Part shown: piece after piece, positions 10,652 through 23,163 of the stretch
Numbering within the stretch: position 1 is the first letter of the stretch
How the letters are laid out: each line of letters begins with the position of its first letter
Assembly: GCA_030386875.1 (NCBI GenBank)
Contig: CM059560.1
Span: forward strand, 46,294,757 to 46,358,756
Length of the DNA: 64,000 bases
Source of the DNA: Morinoia aosen
Taxonomy: Eukaryota; Arthropoda; Malacostraca; Amphipoda; Talitridae
Reading direction: 5' to 3'
Position numbers and translations under genes: made by a program
The notes under the pieces: generated by a model
What the model was told of the DNA's origin: nothing
Seen by the model: the letters and a program-made list of their open reading frames with translations, nothing else
Databases searched by the model: none

Positions 10652-13440
10652 TTCTAGAGATATTTCCTGTACTCCTTTGTGCGCTGTAGAGATACCTTCT
10701 GTACTCCTTTGTGCGCTGTAGAGATACCTTCTGTACTCCTTTGTGCGCTGTAGAGATACCTTCTGTACTCCTTTGTACGCTGTAGAGATACCTTTTGTAC
10801 TCCTTTGTGCGCTGTAGAGATACCTTCTGTACTCCTTTGACGCTGTAGAGATACCTTCTGTACTCCTTTGTACGCTGTAGAGATACTTCGTGTACTCCTT
10901 TTTACGTTCTAGAGATATTTCCTGTACTCCTTTGTGCGCTGTAGAGATACCTTCTGTACTCCTTTGTGCGCTGTAGAGATACCTTTTGTACTCCTTTGTG
11001 CGCTGTAGAGATACCTTCTGTACTCCTTTGTGCGCTGTAGAGATACCTTCTGTACTCCTTTGTGCGCTGTAGAGATACCTCGTGTACTCCTTTGTACGCT
11101 GTAGAGATACCTTCTGTACTCCTTTGTGCGCTGTAGAGATACCTTCTGTACTCCTTTGAACGCTGTAGAGATACCTTCTGTACTCCTTTGTGCGCTGTAG
11201 AGATACCTCGTGTACTCCTTTGTACGTTCTAGAGATATTTCCTGTACTCCTTTGTGCGCTGTAGAGATTCCTTCTGTACTCCTTTGTGCGCTGTAGAGAT
11301 ACCTTCTGTACTCCTTTGTGCGCTGTAGAGATACCTTCTGTACTCCTTTGTGCGCTGTAGAGATACCTTCTGTACTTCTTTGTGCGCTGTAGAGATACCT
11401 CGTGTACTCCTTTGTACGTTCTAGAGATATTTCCTGTACTCCTTTGTGCGCTGTAGAGATACCTTCTGTACTCCTTTGTGCGCTGTAGAGATGCCTTCTG
11501 TACTCCTTTGCGCGCTGTAGAGATACCTTCTGTACTCCTTTGTACGCTGTAGAGATACCTTCTGTACTCCTTTGTGCGCTGTAGAGATACCTTCTGTACT
11601 CCTTTGTACGCTGTAGAGATACCTCGTGTACTCCTTTGTACGTTCTAGAGGTATTTCCTGTACTCCTATGTGCGCTGTAGAGATACCTTCTGTACTCCTT
11701 TGTGCGCTGTAGAGATACCTTCTGTACTCCTTTGTGCGCTGTAGAGATACCTTCTGTACTCCTTTGTGCGCTGTAGAGATACCTTCTGTACTCCTTTGTA
11801 CGCTGTAGAGATACCTTCTGTACTCCTTTGTGCGCTGTAGAGATACCTTCTGTACTCCTTTGTACGCTGTAGAGATACCTCGTGTACTCCTTTGTACGTT
11901 CTAGAGATATTTCCTGTACTCCTTTGTGCGCTGTAGAGATACCTTCTGTACTCCTTTGTGCGCTATAGAGATACCTTCTGTACTCCTTTGTGCGCTGTAG
12001 AGATACCTTCTGTACTCCTTTGTACGCTGTAGAGATTCCTTCTGTACTCCTTTGTGCGCTGTAGAGATACCTTCTCTACTCCTTTGTGCGCTGTAGAGAT
12101 ACCTTCTGTTCTCCTTTGTACGCTGTAGAGATACCTCGTGTACTCCTTTGTACGTTCTAGAGATATTTCCTGTACTCCTTTGTGCGCTGTAGAGATACCT
12201 TCTGTACTCCTTTGTGCGCTGTAGAGATACCTTCTGTACTCCTTTGTGCGCTGTAGAGATACCTTCTGTACTCCTTTGTACGCTGTAGAGATACCTTCTG
12301 TACTCCTTTGTGCGCTGTAGAGATACCTTCTGTACTCCTTTGTACGCTGTAGAGATACCTCGTGTACTCCTTTGTACGTTCTAGAGATATTTCCTGTACT
12401 CCTTTGTGCGCTGTAGAGATACCTTCTGTACTCCTTTGTGCGCTGTAGAGATACCTTCTGTACTCCTTTGTGCGCTGTAGAGATACCTTCTGTACTCCTT
12501 TGTACGCTGTAGAGAACCCTTCTGTACTCCTTTGTGCGCTGTAGAGATACCTTCTGTACTCCTTTGTACGCTGTAGAGATACCTCGTGTACTCCTTTGTA
12601 CGTTCTAGAGATATTTCCTGTACTCCTTTGTGCGCTGTAGAGATACCTTCTGTACTCCTTTGTGCGCTGTAGAGATACCTTCTGTACTCCTTTGTACGCT
12701 GTAGAGATACCTTCTGTACTCCTTTGTGCGCTGTAGAGATACCTTCTGTACTCCTTTGTACGCCGTAGAGATACCTCGTGTACTCCTTTGTACGTTCTAG
12801 AGATATTTCCTGTACTCCTTTGTGAATGTAGAGATACCTTCTGTACTCCTTTGTGCGCTGTAGAGATACCTTCTGTACTCCTTTGTGCGCTGTTGAGATA
12901 CCTTCTGTACTCCTTTGTGCGCTGTAGAGATACCTTCTGTACTCCTTTGTGCGCTGTAGAGATACCTTCTGTACTCCTTTGTGCGCTGTAGAGATACCTT
13001 CTGTACTCCTTTGTGCGCTGTAGAGATACCTTCTGTACTCCTTTGTACGCTGTAGAGATACCTCGTGTACTCCTTTGTGCGCTGTAGAGATACCTTCTGT
13101 ACGCCTTTGTGCGCTGTTGAGATACCTTCTGTACTCCTTTGTGCGCTGTAGAGATACCTTCTGTACTCCTTAGTGCGCTGTAGAGATACCTTCTGTACTC
13201 CTTTGTGCGCTGTAGAGATACCTTCTGTACTCCTTTGTGCGCTGTAGAGATACCTTCTGTACTCCTTTGTGCGCTGTAGAGATACCTCATGTACTCTTTT
13301 GTACGCTGTAGAGATACCTTCTGCACTCCTTTGTACGCTGTAGAGATACCTCGTGTACTCCTTTGTGCGCTGTAGAGATACCTTCTGTACTCCTTTGTAC
13401 GCTGTAGAGATACCTCGTGTACTCCTTTGTACGTTCTAGA
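10652..13440. repeat. Left-family unit, copy 4 (3' part replaced)
   Basis: Follows copy 3 at offset 4222: TTTGACG 10836, CCTTTTTACG 10897, ATGCC/TTTGCGCGC 11491, TCTGTTCTCC 12105, then CTTAGTG 13169 and CCTCATG near 13286 at offset 4093 from the second block of copy 3. The changed offset is explained by a single 576-bp block here without the duplication, an alternative monomer run near 12600-12800, and a 1-bp deletion at 12821 (TTTGTGAATG). After the B-C junction at about 13436-13440 the sequence stops following copy 3 (GTAGGGATACC near 13500), so the unit ends or is recombined there. Confidence 0.82.
12821..12830. repeat. Register break: 1-bp deletion, TTTGTGAATG
   Basis: The tail of a C monomer reads TTTGTGAATGTAG instead of TTTGTGCGCTGTAG. 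Unique in the window; it accounts for the change of offset from 8799 to 8800 between the left-family copies at 11.6 kb and 20.4 kb. Confidence 0.88.
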
Positions 13441-15707
13441 GATATTTCCTGTACTCCTTTGTGCGCTGTAGAGATACCTTCTGTACTCCTTTGTGCGCTG
13501 TAGGGATACCTTCTGTACTCCTTTGTGCGCTGTAGAGATACCTTCTGTACTCCTTTGTGCGCTGTAGAGATACCTTCTGTACTCCTTTGTGCGCTGTAGA
13601 GATACCTTCTGTACTCCTTTGTACGCTGTAGAGATACCTCGTGTACTCCTTTGTACGTTCTAGAGATATTTCCTGTACTCCTTTGTGCGCTGTAGAGATA
13701 CCTTCTGTACTCCTTTGTGCGCTGTAGAGATACCTTCTGTACTCCTTTGTGCGCTGTAGAGATACCTTCTGTACTCCTTTGTGCGCTGTAGAGATACCTT
13801 CTGTACTCCTTTGTGCGCTGTAGAGATACCTTCTGTACTCCTTTGTACGCTGTAGAGATACCTCGTGTACTCCTTTGTACGTTCTAGAGATATTTCCTGT
13901 ACTCCTTTGTGCGCTGTAGAGATACCTTCTGTACTCCTTTGTGCGCTGTAGAGATACCTTCTGTACTCCTTTGTGCGCTGTAGAGATACCTCGTGTACTC
14001 CTTTGTACGCTGTAGAGATACCTTCTGTACTCCTTTGTGCGCTGTAGAGATACCTTCTGTACTCCTTTGTGCGCTGTAGAGATACCTTCTGTACTCCTTT
14101 GTGCGCTGTAGAGATACCTTCTGTACTCTTTTGTGCGCTGTAGAGATACCTCGTGTACTCCTTTGTACGCTGTAGAGATACCTTCTGTACTCCTTTGTGC
14201 GCTGTAGAGATACCTTCTGTACTCCTTTGTGCGCTGTAGAGATACCTTCTGTACTCCTTTGTGCGCTGTAGAGATACCTTCTGTACTCCTTTGTGCGCTG
14301 TAGAGATACCTTCTGTACTCCTTTGTGCGCTGTAGAGATACCTCGTGTACTCCTTTGTACGTTCGAGAGATATTTCCTGTACTCCTTTGTGCGCTGTAGA
14401 GATACCTTCTGTACTCCTTTGTGCGCTGTAGAGATACCTTCTGTACTCCTTTGTGCGCTGTAGAGATACCTCGTGTACTCCTATGTACGTTCTAGAGATA
14501 TTTCCTGTACTCCTTTGTGCGCTGTAGAGATACCTTCTGTACTCCTTTGTGCGCTGTAGAGATACCTTCTGTACTCCTTTGTACGCTGTAGAGATACCTC
14601 GTGTACTCCTTTGTACGTTCTAGAGATATTTCCTGTACTCCTTTGTGCGCTGTAGAGATACCTTCTGTACTCCTTTGTGCGCTGTAGAGATACCTTCTGT
14701 ACTCCTTTGTGCGCTGTAGAGATACCTTCTGTACTCCTTTGTGCGCTGTAGAGATACCTTCTGTACTCCTTTGTACGTTCTAGAGATATTTCCTGTACTC
14801 CTTTGTGCGCTGTAGAGATACCTTCTGTACTCCTTTGTACGCTGTAGAGATACCTCGTATACTCCTTTGTACGTTCTAGAGATATTTCCTGTACTCCTTT
14901 GTGCGCTGTAGAGATACCTTCTGTACTCCTTTGTGCGCTGTAGAGATACCTTCTGTACTCCTTTGTGCGCTGTAGAGATACCTTCTGTACTCCTTTGTAC
15001 GCTGTAGAGATACCTCGTGTACTCCTTTGTACGTTCTAGAGATATTTCCTGTACTCCTTTGTGCGCTGTAGAGATACCTTCTCTACTCCTTTGTGCGCTG
15101 TAGAGATACCTTCTGTACTCCTTTGTGCGCTGTAGAGATACCTTCTGTACTCCTTTGTACGCTGTAGAGATACCTTCTGTACTCCTTTGTGCGCTGTAGA
15201 GATACCTTCTGTACTCCTTTGTACGCTGTAGAGATACCTCGTGTACTCCTTTGTACGTTCTAGAGAAATTTCCTGTACTCCTTTGTGCGCTGTAGAGATA
15301 CTTTCTGTACTCCTTTGTGCGCTGTAGAGATACCTTCTGTACTCCTTTGTGCGCTGTAGAGATACCTTCTGTACTCCTTTGTACGCTGTTGAGATACCTT
15401 CTGTACTCCTTTGTGCGCTGTAGAGATACCTTCTGTACTCCTTTGTACGCTGTAGAGATACCTCGTGTACTCCTTTGTACGTTCTAGAGATATTTCCTGT
15501 ACTCCTTTGTGCGCTGTAGAGATACCTTCTGTACTCCTTTGTGCGCTGTAGAGATACCTTCTGTACTCCTTTGTGCGCTGTAGAGATACCTTCTGTACTC
15601 CTTTGTACGCTGTAGAGATACCTTCTGTACTCCTTTGTGCGCTGTAGAGATACCTTCTGTACTCCTTTGTACGCTGTAGAGATACCTCGTGTACTCCTTT
15701 GTACGTT
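13441..15707. repeat. Satellite block with long A runs
   Basis: Same monomers, with no kilobase unit of the left family. Up to about 14165 it aligns at offset 8800 with 22241-22965, sharing GTAGGGATACC (near 13500 and 22300), a half-B near 13990 and ACTCTTTTG near 14125. From 14166 to 15707 I see ordinary 4- to 10-monomer B-C units with scattered single-base changes, such as TTCGAGAG near 14362 and an A head with B tail near 14760. No other feature is visible. Confidence 0.8.
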
Positions 15708-18075
15708 CTAGAGATATTTCCTGTACTCCTTTGTGCGCTGTAGAGATACCTTCTGTACTCCTTTGTGCGCTGTAGAGATACCTTCTGTACTCCTTTGTGC
15801 GCTGTAGAGATACCTTCTGTACTCCTTTGTGCGCTGTAGAGATACCTTCTGTACTCCTTTGTACGTTCTAGAGATATTTCCTGTACTCCTTTGTGCGCTG
15901 TAGAGATACCTTCTGTACTCCTTTGTGCGCTGTAGAGATACCTTCTGTACTCCTTTGGGCGCTGTAGAGATACCTTCTGTACTCCTTTGTGCGCTGTAGA
16001 GATACCTCGTGTACTCCTTTGTACGCTGTAGAGATACCTTCTGTATTCCTTTGTGCGCTGTAGAGATACCTTCTGTACTCCTTTGTGCGCTGTAGAGATA
16101 CCTCGTGCACTCCTTTGTGCGCTGTAGAGATACCTTCTGTACGCCTTTGTGCGCTGTAGAGATACCTTCTGTACTCCTTTGTACGCTGTAGAGATACCTC
16201 CTGTACTCCTTTGTACGTTCTAGAGATATTTCCTGTACTCCTTTGTGCGCTGTAGAGATACCTTCTGTACTCTTTTGTGCGCTGTAGAGATACCTTCTGT
16301 ACTCCTTTGTGCGCTGTAGAGATACCTTCTGTACTCCTTTGTGCGCTGTAGAGATACCTTCTGTACTCCTTTGTACGCTGTAGAGATACCTCGTGTACTC
16401 CTTTGTACGTTCTAGAGATATTTCCTGTACTCCTTTGTGCGCTGTAGAGATACCTTCTGTACTCCTTTGTGCGCTGTAGAGATACCTTCTTTACTCCTTT
16501 GTGCGCTGTAGAGATACCTTCTGTACTCCTTTGTGCGCTGTAGAGATACCTTCTGTACTCCTTTGTGCGCTGTAGAGATACCTTCTGTACTCCTTTGTAC
16601 GCTGTAGAGATACCTCGTGTACTCCTTTGTACGTTCTAGAGATATTTCCTGTACTCCTTTGTGCGCTGTAGAGATACCTTCTGTACTCCTTTGTGCGCTG
16701 TAGAGATACCTTCTGTACTCCTTTGTGCGCTGTAGAGATACCTTCTGTACGCCTTTGTGCGCTGTAGAGATACCTTCTGTACTCCTTTGTGCGCTGTAGA
16801 GATACCTTCTGTACTCCTATGTGCGCTGTAGAGATACCTTCTGTACTCCTTTGTGCGCTGTAGAGATACCTCGTGTACTCCTTTGTACGTTCTAGAGATA
16901 TTTCCTGTACTCCTTTGTGCGCTGTAGAGATACCTTCTGTACTCCTTTGTGCGCTGTAGAGATACCTTCTGTACTCCTTTGTGCGCTGTAGAGATACCTC
17001 GTGTACTCCTTCGTACGTTCTAGAGATATTTCCTGTACTCCTTTGTGCGCTGTAGAGATACCTTCTGTACTCCTTTGTGCGCTGTAGAGATACCTTCTGT
17101 ACTCCTTTGTGCGCTGTAGAGATACCTTCTGTACTCCTTTGTGCGCTGTAGAGATACCTTCTGTACTCCTTTGTACGCTGTAGAGATACCTCGTGTACTC
17201 CTTTGTGCGCTGTAGAGATACCTTCTGTACTCCTTTGTGCGCTGTAGAGATACCTTCTGTACTCCTTTGTGCGCTGTAGAGATACCTTCTGTACTCCTTT
17301 GTACGCTGTAGAGATACCTCGTGTACTCCTTTGTACGTTCTAGAGATATTTCCTGTACTCCTTTGTGCGCTGTAGAGATACCTTCTGTACTCCTTTGTGC
17401 GCTGTAGAGATACCTTCTTTACTCCTTTGTGCGCTGTAGAGATACCTTCTGTACTTCTTTGTGCGCTGTAGAGATACCTTCTGTACTCCTTTGTGCGCTG
17501 TAGAGATACCTCGTGTACTCCTTTGTACGCTGTAGAGATACCTTCTGTACTCCTTTGTGCGCTGTAGAGATACCTTCTGTACTCCTTTGAATGCTGTAGA
17601 GATACCTTCTGTACTCCTTTGTGCGCTGTAGAGATACCTCGTGTACTCCTTTGTACGTTCTAGAGATATTTCCTGTACTCCTTTGTGCGCTGTAGAGATT
17701 CCTTCTGTACTCCTTTGTGCGCTGTAGAGATACCTTCTGTACTCCTTTGTGCGCTGTAGAGAGACCTTCTGTACTCCTTTGTGCGCTGTAGAGATACCTT
17801 CTGTACTTCTTTGTGCGCTGTTGAGATACCTCGTGTACTCCTTTGTACGTTCTATAGATATTTCCTGTACTCCTTTGTGCGCGGTAGAGATACCTTCTGT
17901 ACTCCTTTGTGCGCTGTAGAGATGCCTTCTGTACTCCTTTGCGCGCTGTAGAGATACCTTCTGTACTCCTTTGTATGCTGTAGAGATACCTTCTGTACTC
18001 CTTTGTGCGCTGTAGAGTTACCTTCTGTACTCCTTTGTACGCTGTAGAGATACCTCGTGTACTCCTTTGTACGTT
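15708..18075. repeat. 2368-bp tandem unit, copy 1
   Basis: Starts at a C monomer and repeats 2368 bp (74 monomers) later. Shared private markers are the CTTTGGGCG tail at 15953, CTGTATTCC near 16042, CTCGTGCACTCC near 16102, GTACGCC at 16749, CTCCTATG near 16815, CTTCGTACG at 17010, TTGAATGCTG near 17588 and GTTCTATAG near 17848. Private to this copy are TCTTTTG near 16271, CTTCTTTG near 17454, GTTGAGATACC near 17819, GCGGTAG near 17881 and GTATGCTG near 17972. I counted roughly ten differences from copy 2, so the two are about 99% identical. Confidence 0.88.
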
Positions 18076-20443
18076 CTAGAGATATTTCCTGTACTCCTTT
18101 GTGCGCTGTAGAGATACCTTCTGTACTCCTTTGTGCGCTGTAGAGATACCTTCTGTACTCCTTTGTGCGCTGTAGAGATACCTTCTGTACTCCTTTGTGC
18201 GCTGTAGAGATACCTTCTGTACTCCTTTGTACGTTCTAGAGATATTTCCTGTACTCCTTTGTGCGCTGTAGAGATACCTTCTGTACTCCTTTGTGCGCTG
18301 TAGAGATACCTTCTGTACTCCTTTGGGCGCTGTAGAGATACCTTCTGTACTCCTTTGTGCGCTGTAGAGATACCTCGTGTACTCCTTTGTACGCTGTAGA
18401 GATACCTTCTGTATTCCTTTGTGCGCTGTAGAGATACCTTCTGTACTCCTTTGTGCGCTGTAGAGATACCTCGTGCACTCCTTTGTGCGCTGTAGAGATA
18501 CCTTCTGTACGCCTTTGTGCGCTGTAGAGATACCTTCTGTACTCCTTTGTACGCTGTAGAGATACCTCCTGTACTCCTTTGTACGTTCTAGAGATATTTC
18601 CTGTACTCCTTTGTGCGCTGTAGAGATACCTTCTGTACTCCTTTGTGCGCTGTAGAGATACCTTCTGTACTCCTTTGTGCGCTGTAGAGATACCTTCTGT
18701 ACTCCTTTGTGCGCTGTAGAGATACCTTCTGTACTCCTTTGTACGCTGTAGAGATACCTCGTGTACTCCTTTGTACGTTCTAGAGATATTTCCTGTACTC
18801 CTTTGTGCGCTGTAGAGATACCTTCTGTACTCCTTTGTGCGCTGTAGAGATACCTTCTTTACTCCTTTGTGCGCTGTAGAGATACCTTCTGTACTCCTTT
18901 GTGCGCTGTAGAGATACCTTCTGTACTCCTTTGTGCGCTGTAGAGATACCTTCTGTACTCCTTTGTACGCTGTAGAGATACCTCGTGTACTCCTTTGTAC
19001 GTTCTAGAGATATTTCCTGTACTCCTTTGTGCGCTGTAGAGATACCTTCTGTACTCCTTTGTGCGCTGTAGAGATACCTTCTGTACTCCTTTGTGCGCTG
19101 TAGAGATACCTTCTGTACGCCTTTGTGCGCTGTAGAGATACCTTCTGTACTCCTTTGTGCGCTGTAGAGATACCTTCTGTACTCCTATGTGCGCTGTAGA
19201 GATACCTTCTGTACTCCTTTGTGCGCTGTAGAGATACCTCGTGTACTCCTTTGTACGTTCTAGAGATATTTCCTGTACTCCTTTGTGCGCTGTAGAGATA
19301 CCTTCTGTACTCCTTTGTGCGCTGTAGAGATACCTTCTGTACTCCTTTGTGCGCTGTAGAGATACCTCGTGTACTCCTTCGTACGTTCTAGAGATATTTC
19401 CTGTACTCCTTTGTGCGCTGTAGAGATACCTTCTGTACTCCTTTGTGCGCTGTAGAGATACCTTCTGTACTCCTTTGTGCGCTGTAGAGATACCTTCTGT
19501 ACTCCTTTGTGCGCTGTAGAGATACCTTCTGTACTCCTTTGTAAGCTGTAGAGATACCTCGTGTACTCCTTTGTGCGCTGTAGAGATACCTTCTGTACTC
19601 CTTTGTGCGCTGTAGAGATACCTTCTGTACTCCTTTGTGCGCTGTAGAGATACCTTCTGTACTCCTTTGTACGCTGTAGAGATACCTCGTGTACTCCTTT
19701 GTACGTTCTAGAGATATTTCCTGTACTCCTTTGTGCGCTGTAGAGATACCTTCTGTACTCCTTTGTGCGCTGTAGAGATACCTTCTTTACTCCTTTGTGC
19801 GCTGTAGAGATACCTTCTGTACTCCTTTGTGCGCTGTAGAGATACCTTCTGTACTCCTTTGTGCGCTGTAGAGATACCTCGTGTACTCCTTTGTACGCTG
19901 TAGAGATACCTTCTGTACTCCTTTGTGCGCTGTAGAGATACCTTCTGTACTCCTTTGAATGCTGTAGAGATACCTTCTGTACTCCTTTGTGCGCTGTAGA
20001 GATACCTCGTGTACTCCTTTAAACGTTCTAGAGATATTTCCTGTACTCCTTTGTGCGCTGTAGAGATTCCTTCTGTACTCCTTTGTGCGCTGTAGGGATA
20101 CCTTCTGTACTCCTTTGTGCGCTGTAGAGAGACCTTCTGTACTCCTTTGTGCGCTGTAGAGATACCTTCTGTACTTCTTTGTGCGCTGTAGAGTTACCTC
20201 GTGTACTCCTTTGTACGTTCTATAGATATTTCCTGTACTCCTTTGTGCGCTGTAGAGATACCTTCTGTACTCCTTTGTGCGCTGTAGAGATGCCTTCTGT
20301 ACTCCTTTGCGCGCTGTAGAGATACCTTCTGTACTCCTTTGTACGCTGTAGAGATACCTTCTGTACTCCTTTGTGCGCTGTAGAGATACCTTCTGTACTC
20401 CTTTGTACGCTGTAGAGATACCTCGTGTACTCCTTTGTACGTT
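18076..20443. repeat. 2368-bp tandem unit, copy 2
   Basis: All shared markers of copy 1 recur at +2368: CTTTGGGCG 18321, GTACGCC 19117, CTTCGTACG 19378, TTGAATGCTG near 19956. The ATGCC/TTTGCGCGC pair at 20290 also matches 17922 in copy 1 and the left-family marker at 11491. Private changes here include GTAAGCTG near 19543, CTTTAAACG near 20018, GTAGGGATACC near 20095 and GAGTTACC near 20192. Near 20300-20440 the sequence passes into the left-family layout: the next C monomer has the AGAGGTATTTCC form found in the left-family copies (11643). Confidence 0.87.
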
Positions 20444-22965
20444 CTAGAGGTATTTCCTGTACTCCTTTGTGCGCTGTAGAGATACCTTCTGTACTCCTTT
20501 GTGCGCTGTAGAGATACCTTCTGTACTCCTTTGTGCGCTGTAGAGTTACCTTCTGTACTCCTTTGTGCGCTGTAGAGATACCTTCTGTACTCCTTTGTAC
20601 GCTGTAGAGATACCTTCTGTACTCCTTTGTGCGCTGTAGAGATACCTTCTGTACTCCTTCGTACGCTGTAGAGATACCTCGTGTACTCCTCTGTACGTTC
20701 TAGAGATATTTCCTGTACTCCTTTGTGCGCTGTAGAGATACCTTCTGTACTCCTTTGTGCGCTATAGAGATACCTTCTGTACTCCTTTGTGCGCTGTAGA
20801 GATACCTTCTGTACTCCTTTGTACGCTGTAGAGATTCCTTCTGTACTCCTTTGTGCGCTGTAGAGATACCTTCTGTACTCCTTTGTGCGCTGTAGAGATA
20901 CCTTCTGTTCTCCTTTGTACGCTGTAGAGATACCTCGTGTACTCCTTTGTACGTTCTAGAGATATTTCCTGTACTCCTTTGTGCGCTGTAGAGATACCTT
21001 CTGTACTCCTTTGTGCGCTGTAGAGATACCTTCTGTACTCCTTTGTGCGCTGTAGAGATACCTTCTGTACTCCTTTGTACGCTGTAGAGATACCTTCTGT
21101 ACTCCTTTGTGCGCTGTAGAGATACCTTCTGTACTCCTTTGTACGCTGTAGAGATACCTCGTGTACTCCTTTGTACGTTCTAGAGATATTTCCTGTACTC
21201 CTTTGTGCGCTGTAGAGATACCTTCTGTACGCCTTTGTGCGCTGTAGAGATACCTTCTGTACTCCTTTGTGCGCTGTAGAGATACCTTCTGTACTCCTTT
21301 GTACGCTGTAGAGATACCTTCTGTACTCCTTTGTGCGCTGTAGAGATACCTTCTGTACTCCTTTGTACGCTGTAGAGATACCTCGTGTACTCCTTTGTAC
21401 GTTCTAGAGATATTTCCTGTACTCCTTTGTGCGCTGTAGAGATACCTTCTATACTCCTTTGTGCGCTGTAGAGATACCTTCTGTACTCCTTTGTACGCTG
21501 TAGAGATACCTTCTGTACTCCTTTGTGCGCTGTAGAGATACCTTCTGTACTCCTTTGTACGCTGTAGAGATACCTCGTGTACTCCTTTGTACGTTCTAGA
21601 GATATTTCCTGTACTCCTTTGTGCGCTGTAGAGATACCTTCTGTACTCCTTTGTGCGCTGTAGAGATACCTTCTGTACTCCTTTGTGCGCTGTTGAGATA
21701 CCTTCTGTACTCCTTTGTGCGCTGTAGAGATACCTTCTGTACTCCTTTGTGCGCTGTAGAGATACCTTCTGTACTCCTTTGTGCGCTGTAGAGATACCTT
21801 CTGTACTCCTTTGTGCGCTGTAGAGATACCTTCTGTACTCCTTTGTACGCTGTAGAGATACCTCGTGTACTCCTTTGTGCGCTGTAGAGATACCTTCTGT
21901 ACTCCTTTGTACGCTGTTGAGATACCTTCTGTACTCCTTTGTGCGCTGTAGAGATACCTTCTGTACTCCTTTGTGCGCTGTAGAGATACCTTCTGTACTC
22001 CTTTGTGCGCTGTAGAGATACCTTCTGTACTCCTTTGTGCGCTGTAGAGATACCTTCTGTACTCCTTTGTGCGCTGTAGAGATACCTCATGTACTCCTTT
22101 GTACGCTGTAGAGATACCTTCTGCACTCCTTTGTACGCTGTAGAGATACCTCGTGTACTCCTTTGTGCGCTGTAGAGATACCTTCTGTACTCCTTTGTAC
22201 GCTGTAGAGATACCTCGTTTACTCCTTTGTACGTTCTAGAGATATTTCCTGTACTTCTTTGTGCGCTGTAGAGATACCTTCTGTACTCCTTTGTGCGCTG
22301 TAGGGATACCTTCTGTACTCCTTTGTGCGCTGTAGAGATACCTTCTGTACTCCTTTGTGCGCTGTAGAGATACCTTCTGTACTCCTTTGTGCGCTGTAGA
22401 GATACCTTCTGTACTCCTTTGTACGCTGTAGAGATACCTCGTTCACTCCTTTGTACGTTCTAGAGATATTTCCTGTACTCCTTTGTGCGCTGTAGAGATA
22501 CCTTCTGTACTCCTTTGTGCGCTGTAGAGATACCTTCTGTACTCCTTTGTGCGCTGTAGAGATACCTTCTGTACTACTTTGTGCGCTGTAGAGATACCTT
22601 CTGTACTCCTTTGTGCGCTGTAGAGATACCTTCTTTACTCCTTTGTACGCTGTAGAGATACCTCGTGTACTCCTTTGTACGTTCTAGAGATATTTCCTGT
22701 ACTCCTTTGTGCGCTGTAGAGATACCTTCTGTACTCCTTTGTGCGCTGTAGAGATACCTTCTGTACTCCTTTGTGCGCTGTAGAGATACCTCGTGTACTC
22801 CTTTGTACGCTGTTGAGATACCTTCTGTACTACTTTGTGCGCTGTAGAGATACCTTCTGTACTCCTTTGTGCGCTGTAAAGATACCTTCTGTACTCCTTT
22901 GTGCGCTGTAGAGATACCTTCTGTACTCTTTTGTGCGCTGTAGAGATACCTCCTGTACTCCTTTG
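20444..22965. repeat. Left-family unit, copy 5 (partial, displaced)
   Basis: Aligns with 11643-14165 at offset 8799, becoming 8800 after the 1-bp deletion at 12821 that this copy lacks. Shared markers: AGAGGTATTTCC (11643 and 20442), TCTGTTCTCC (12105 and 20904), CCTCATG (near 13286 and 22086), GTAGGGATACC (near 13500 and 22300), ACTCTTTTG (near 14125 and 22925). It lacks CTTAGTG. Alignment ends near 22965, where CCTCCTG plus GTACGTT resembles the junctions near 16197 and 18565 of the 2368-bp family. It is thus a left-family segment inserted between, or exchanged into, other families. Confidence 0.83.
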
Positions 22966-23163
22966 TACGTTCTAGTGATATTTCCTGTACTCCTTTGTGC
23001 GCTGTAGAGATACCTTCTGTACTCCTTTGTGCGCTGTAGAGATACCTTCTGTACTCCTTTGTGCGCTGTAGAGATACCTTCTGTACTCCTTTGTGCGCTG
23101 TAGAGATACCTTCTGTACTCCTTTGTACGCTGTAGAGATACCTCGTGTACTCCTTTGTACGTT
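22966..23163. repeat. Short joining stretch of the satellite
   Basis: About six monomers starting with a C of the form TTCTAGTGATATT. It joins the end of the displaced left-family copy to the 1952-bp tandem pair. Layout resembles the stretch just after 16218 and 18586 of the 2368-bp family. Nothing else is visible. Confidence 0.75.
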
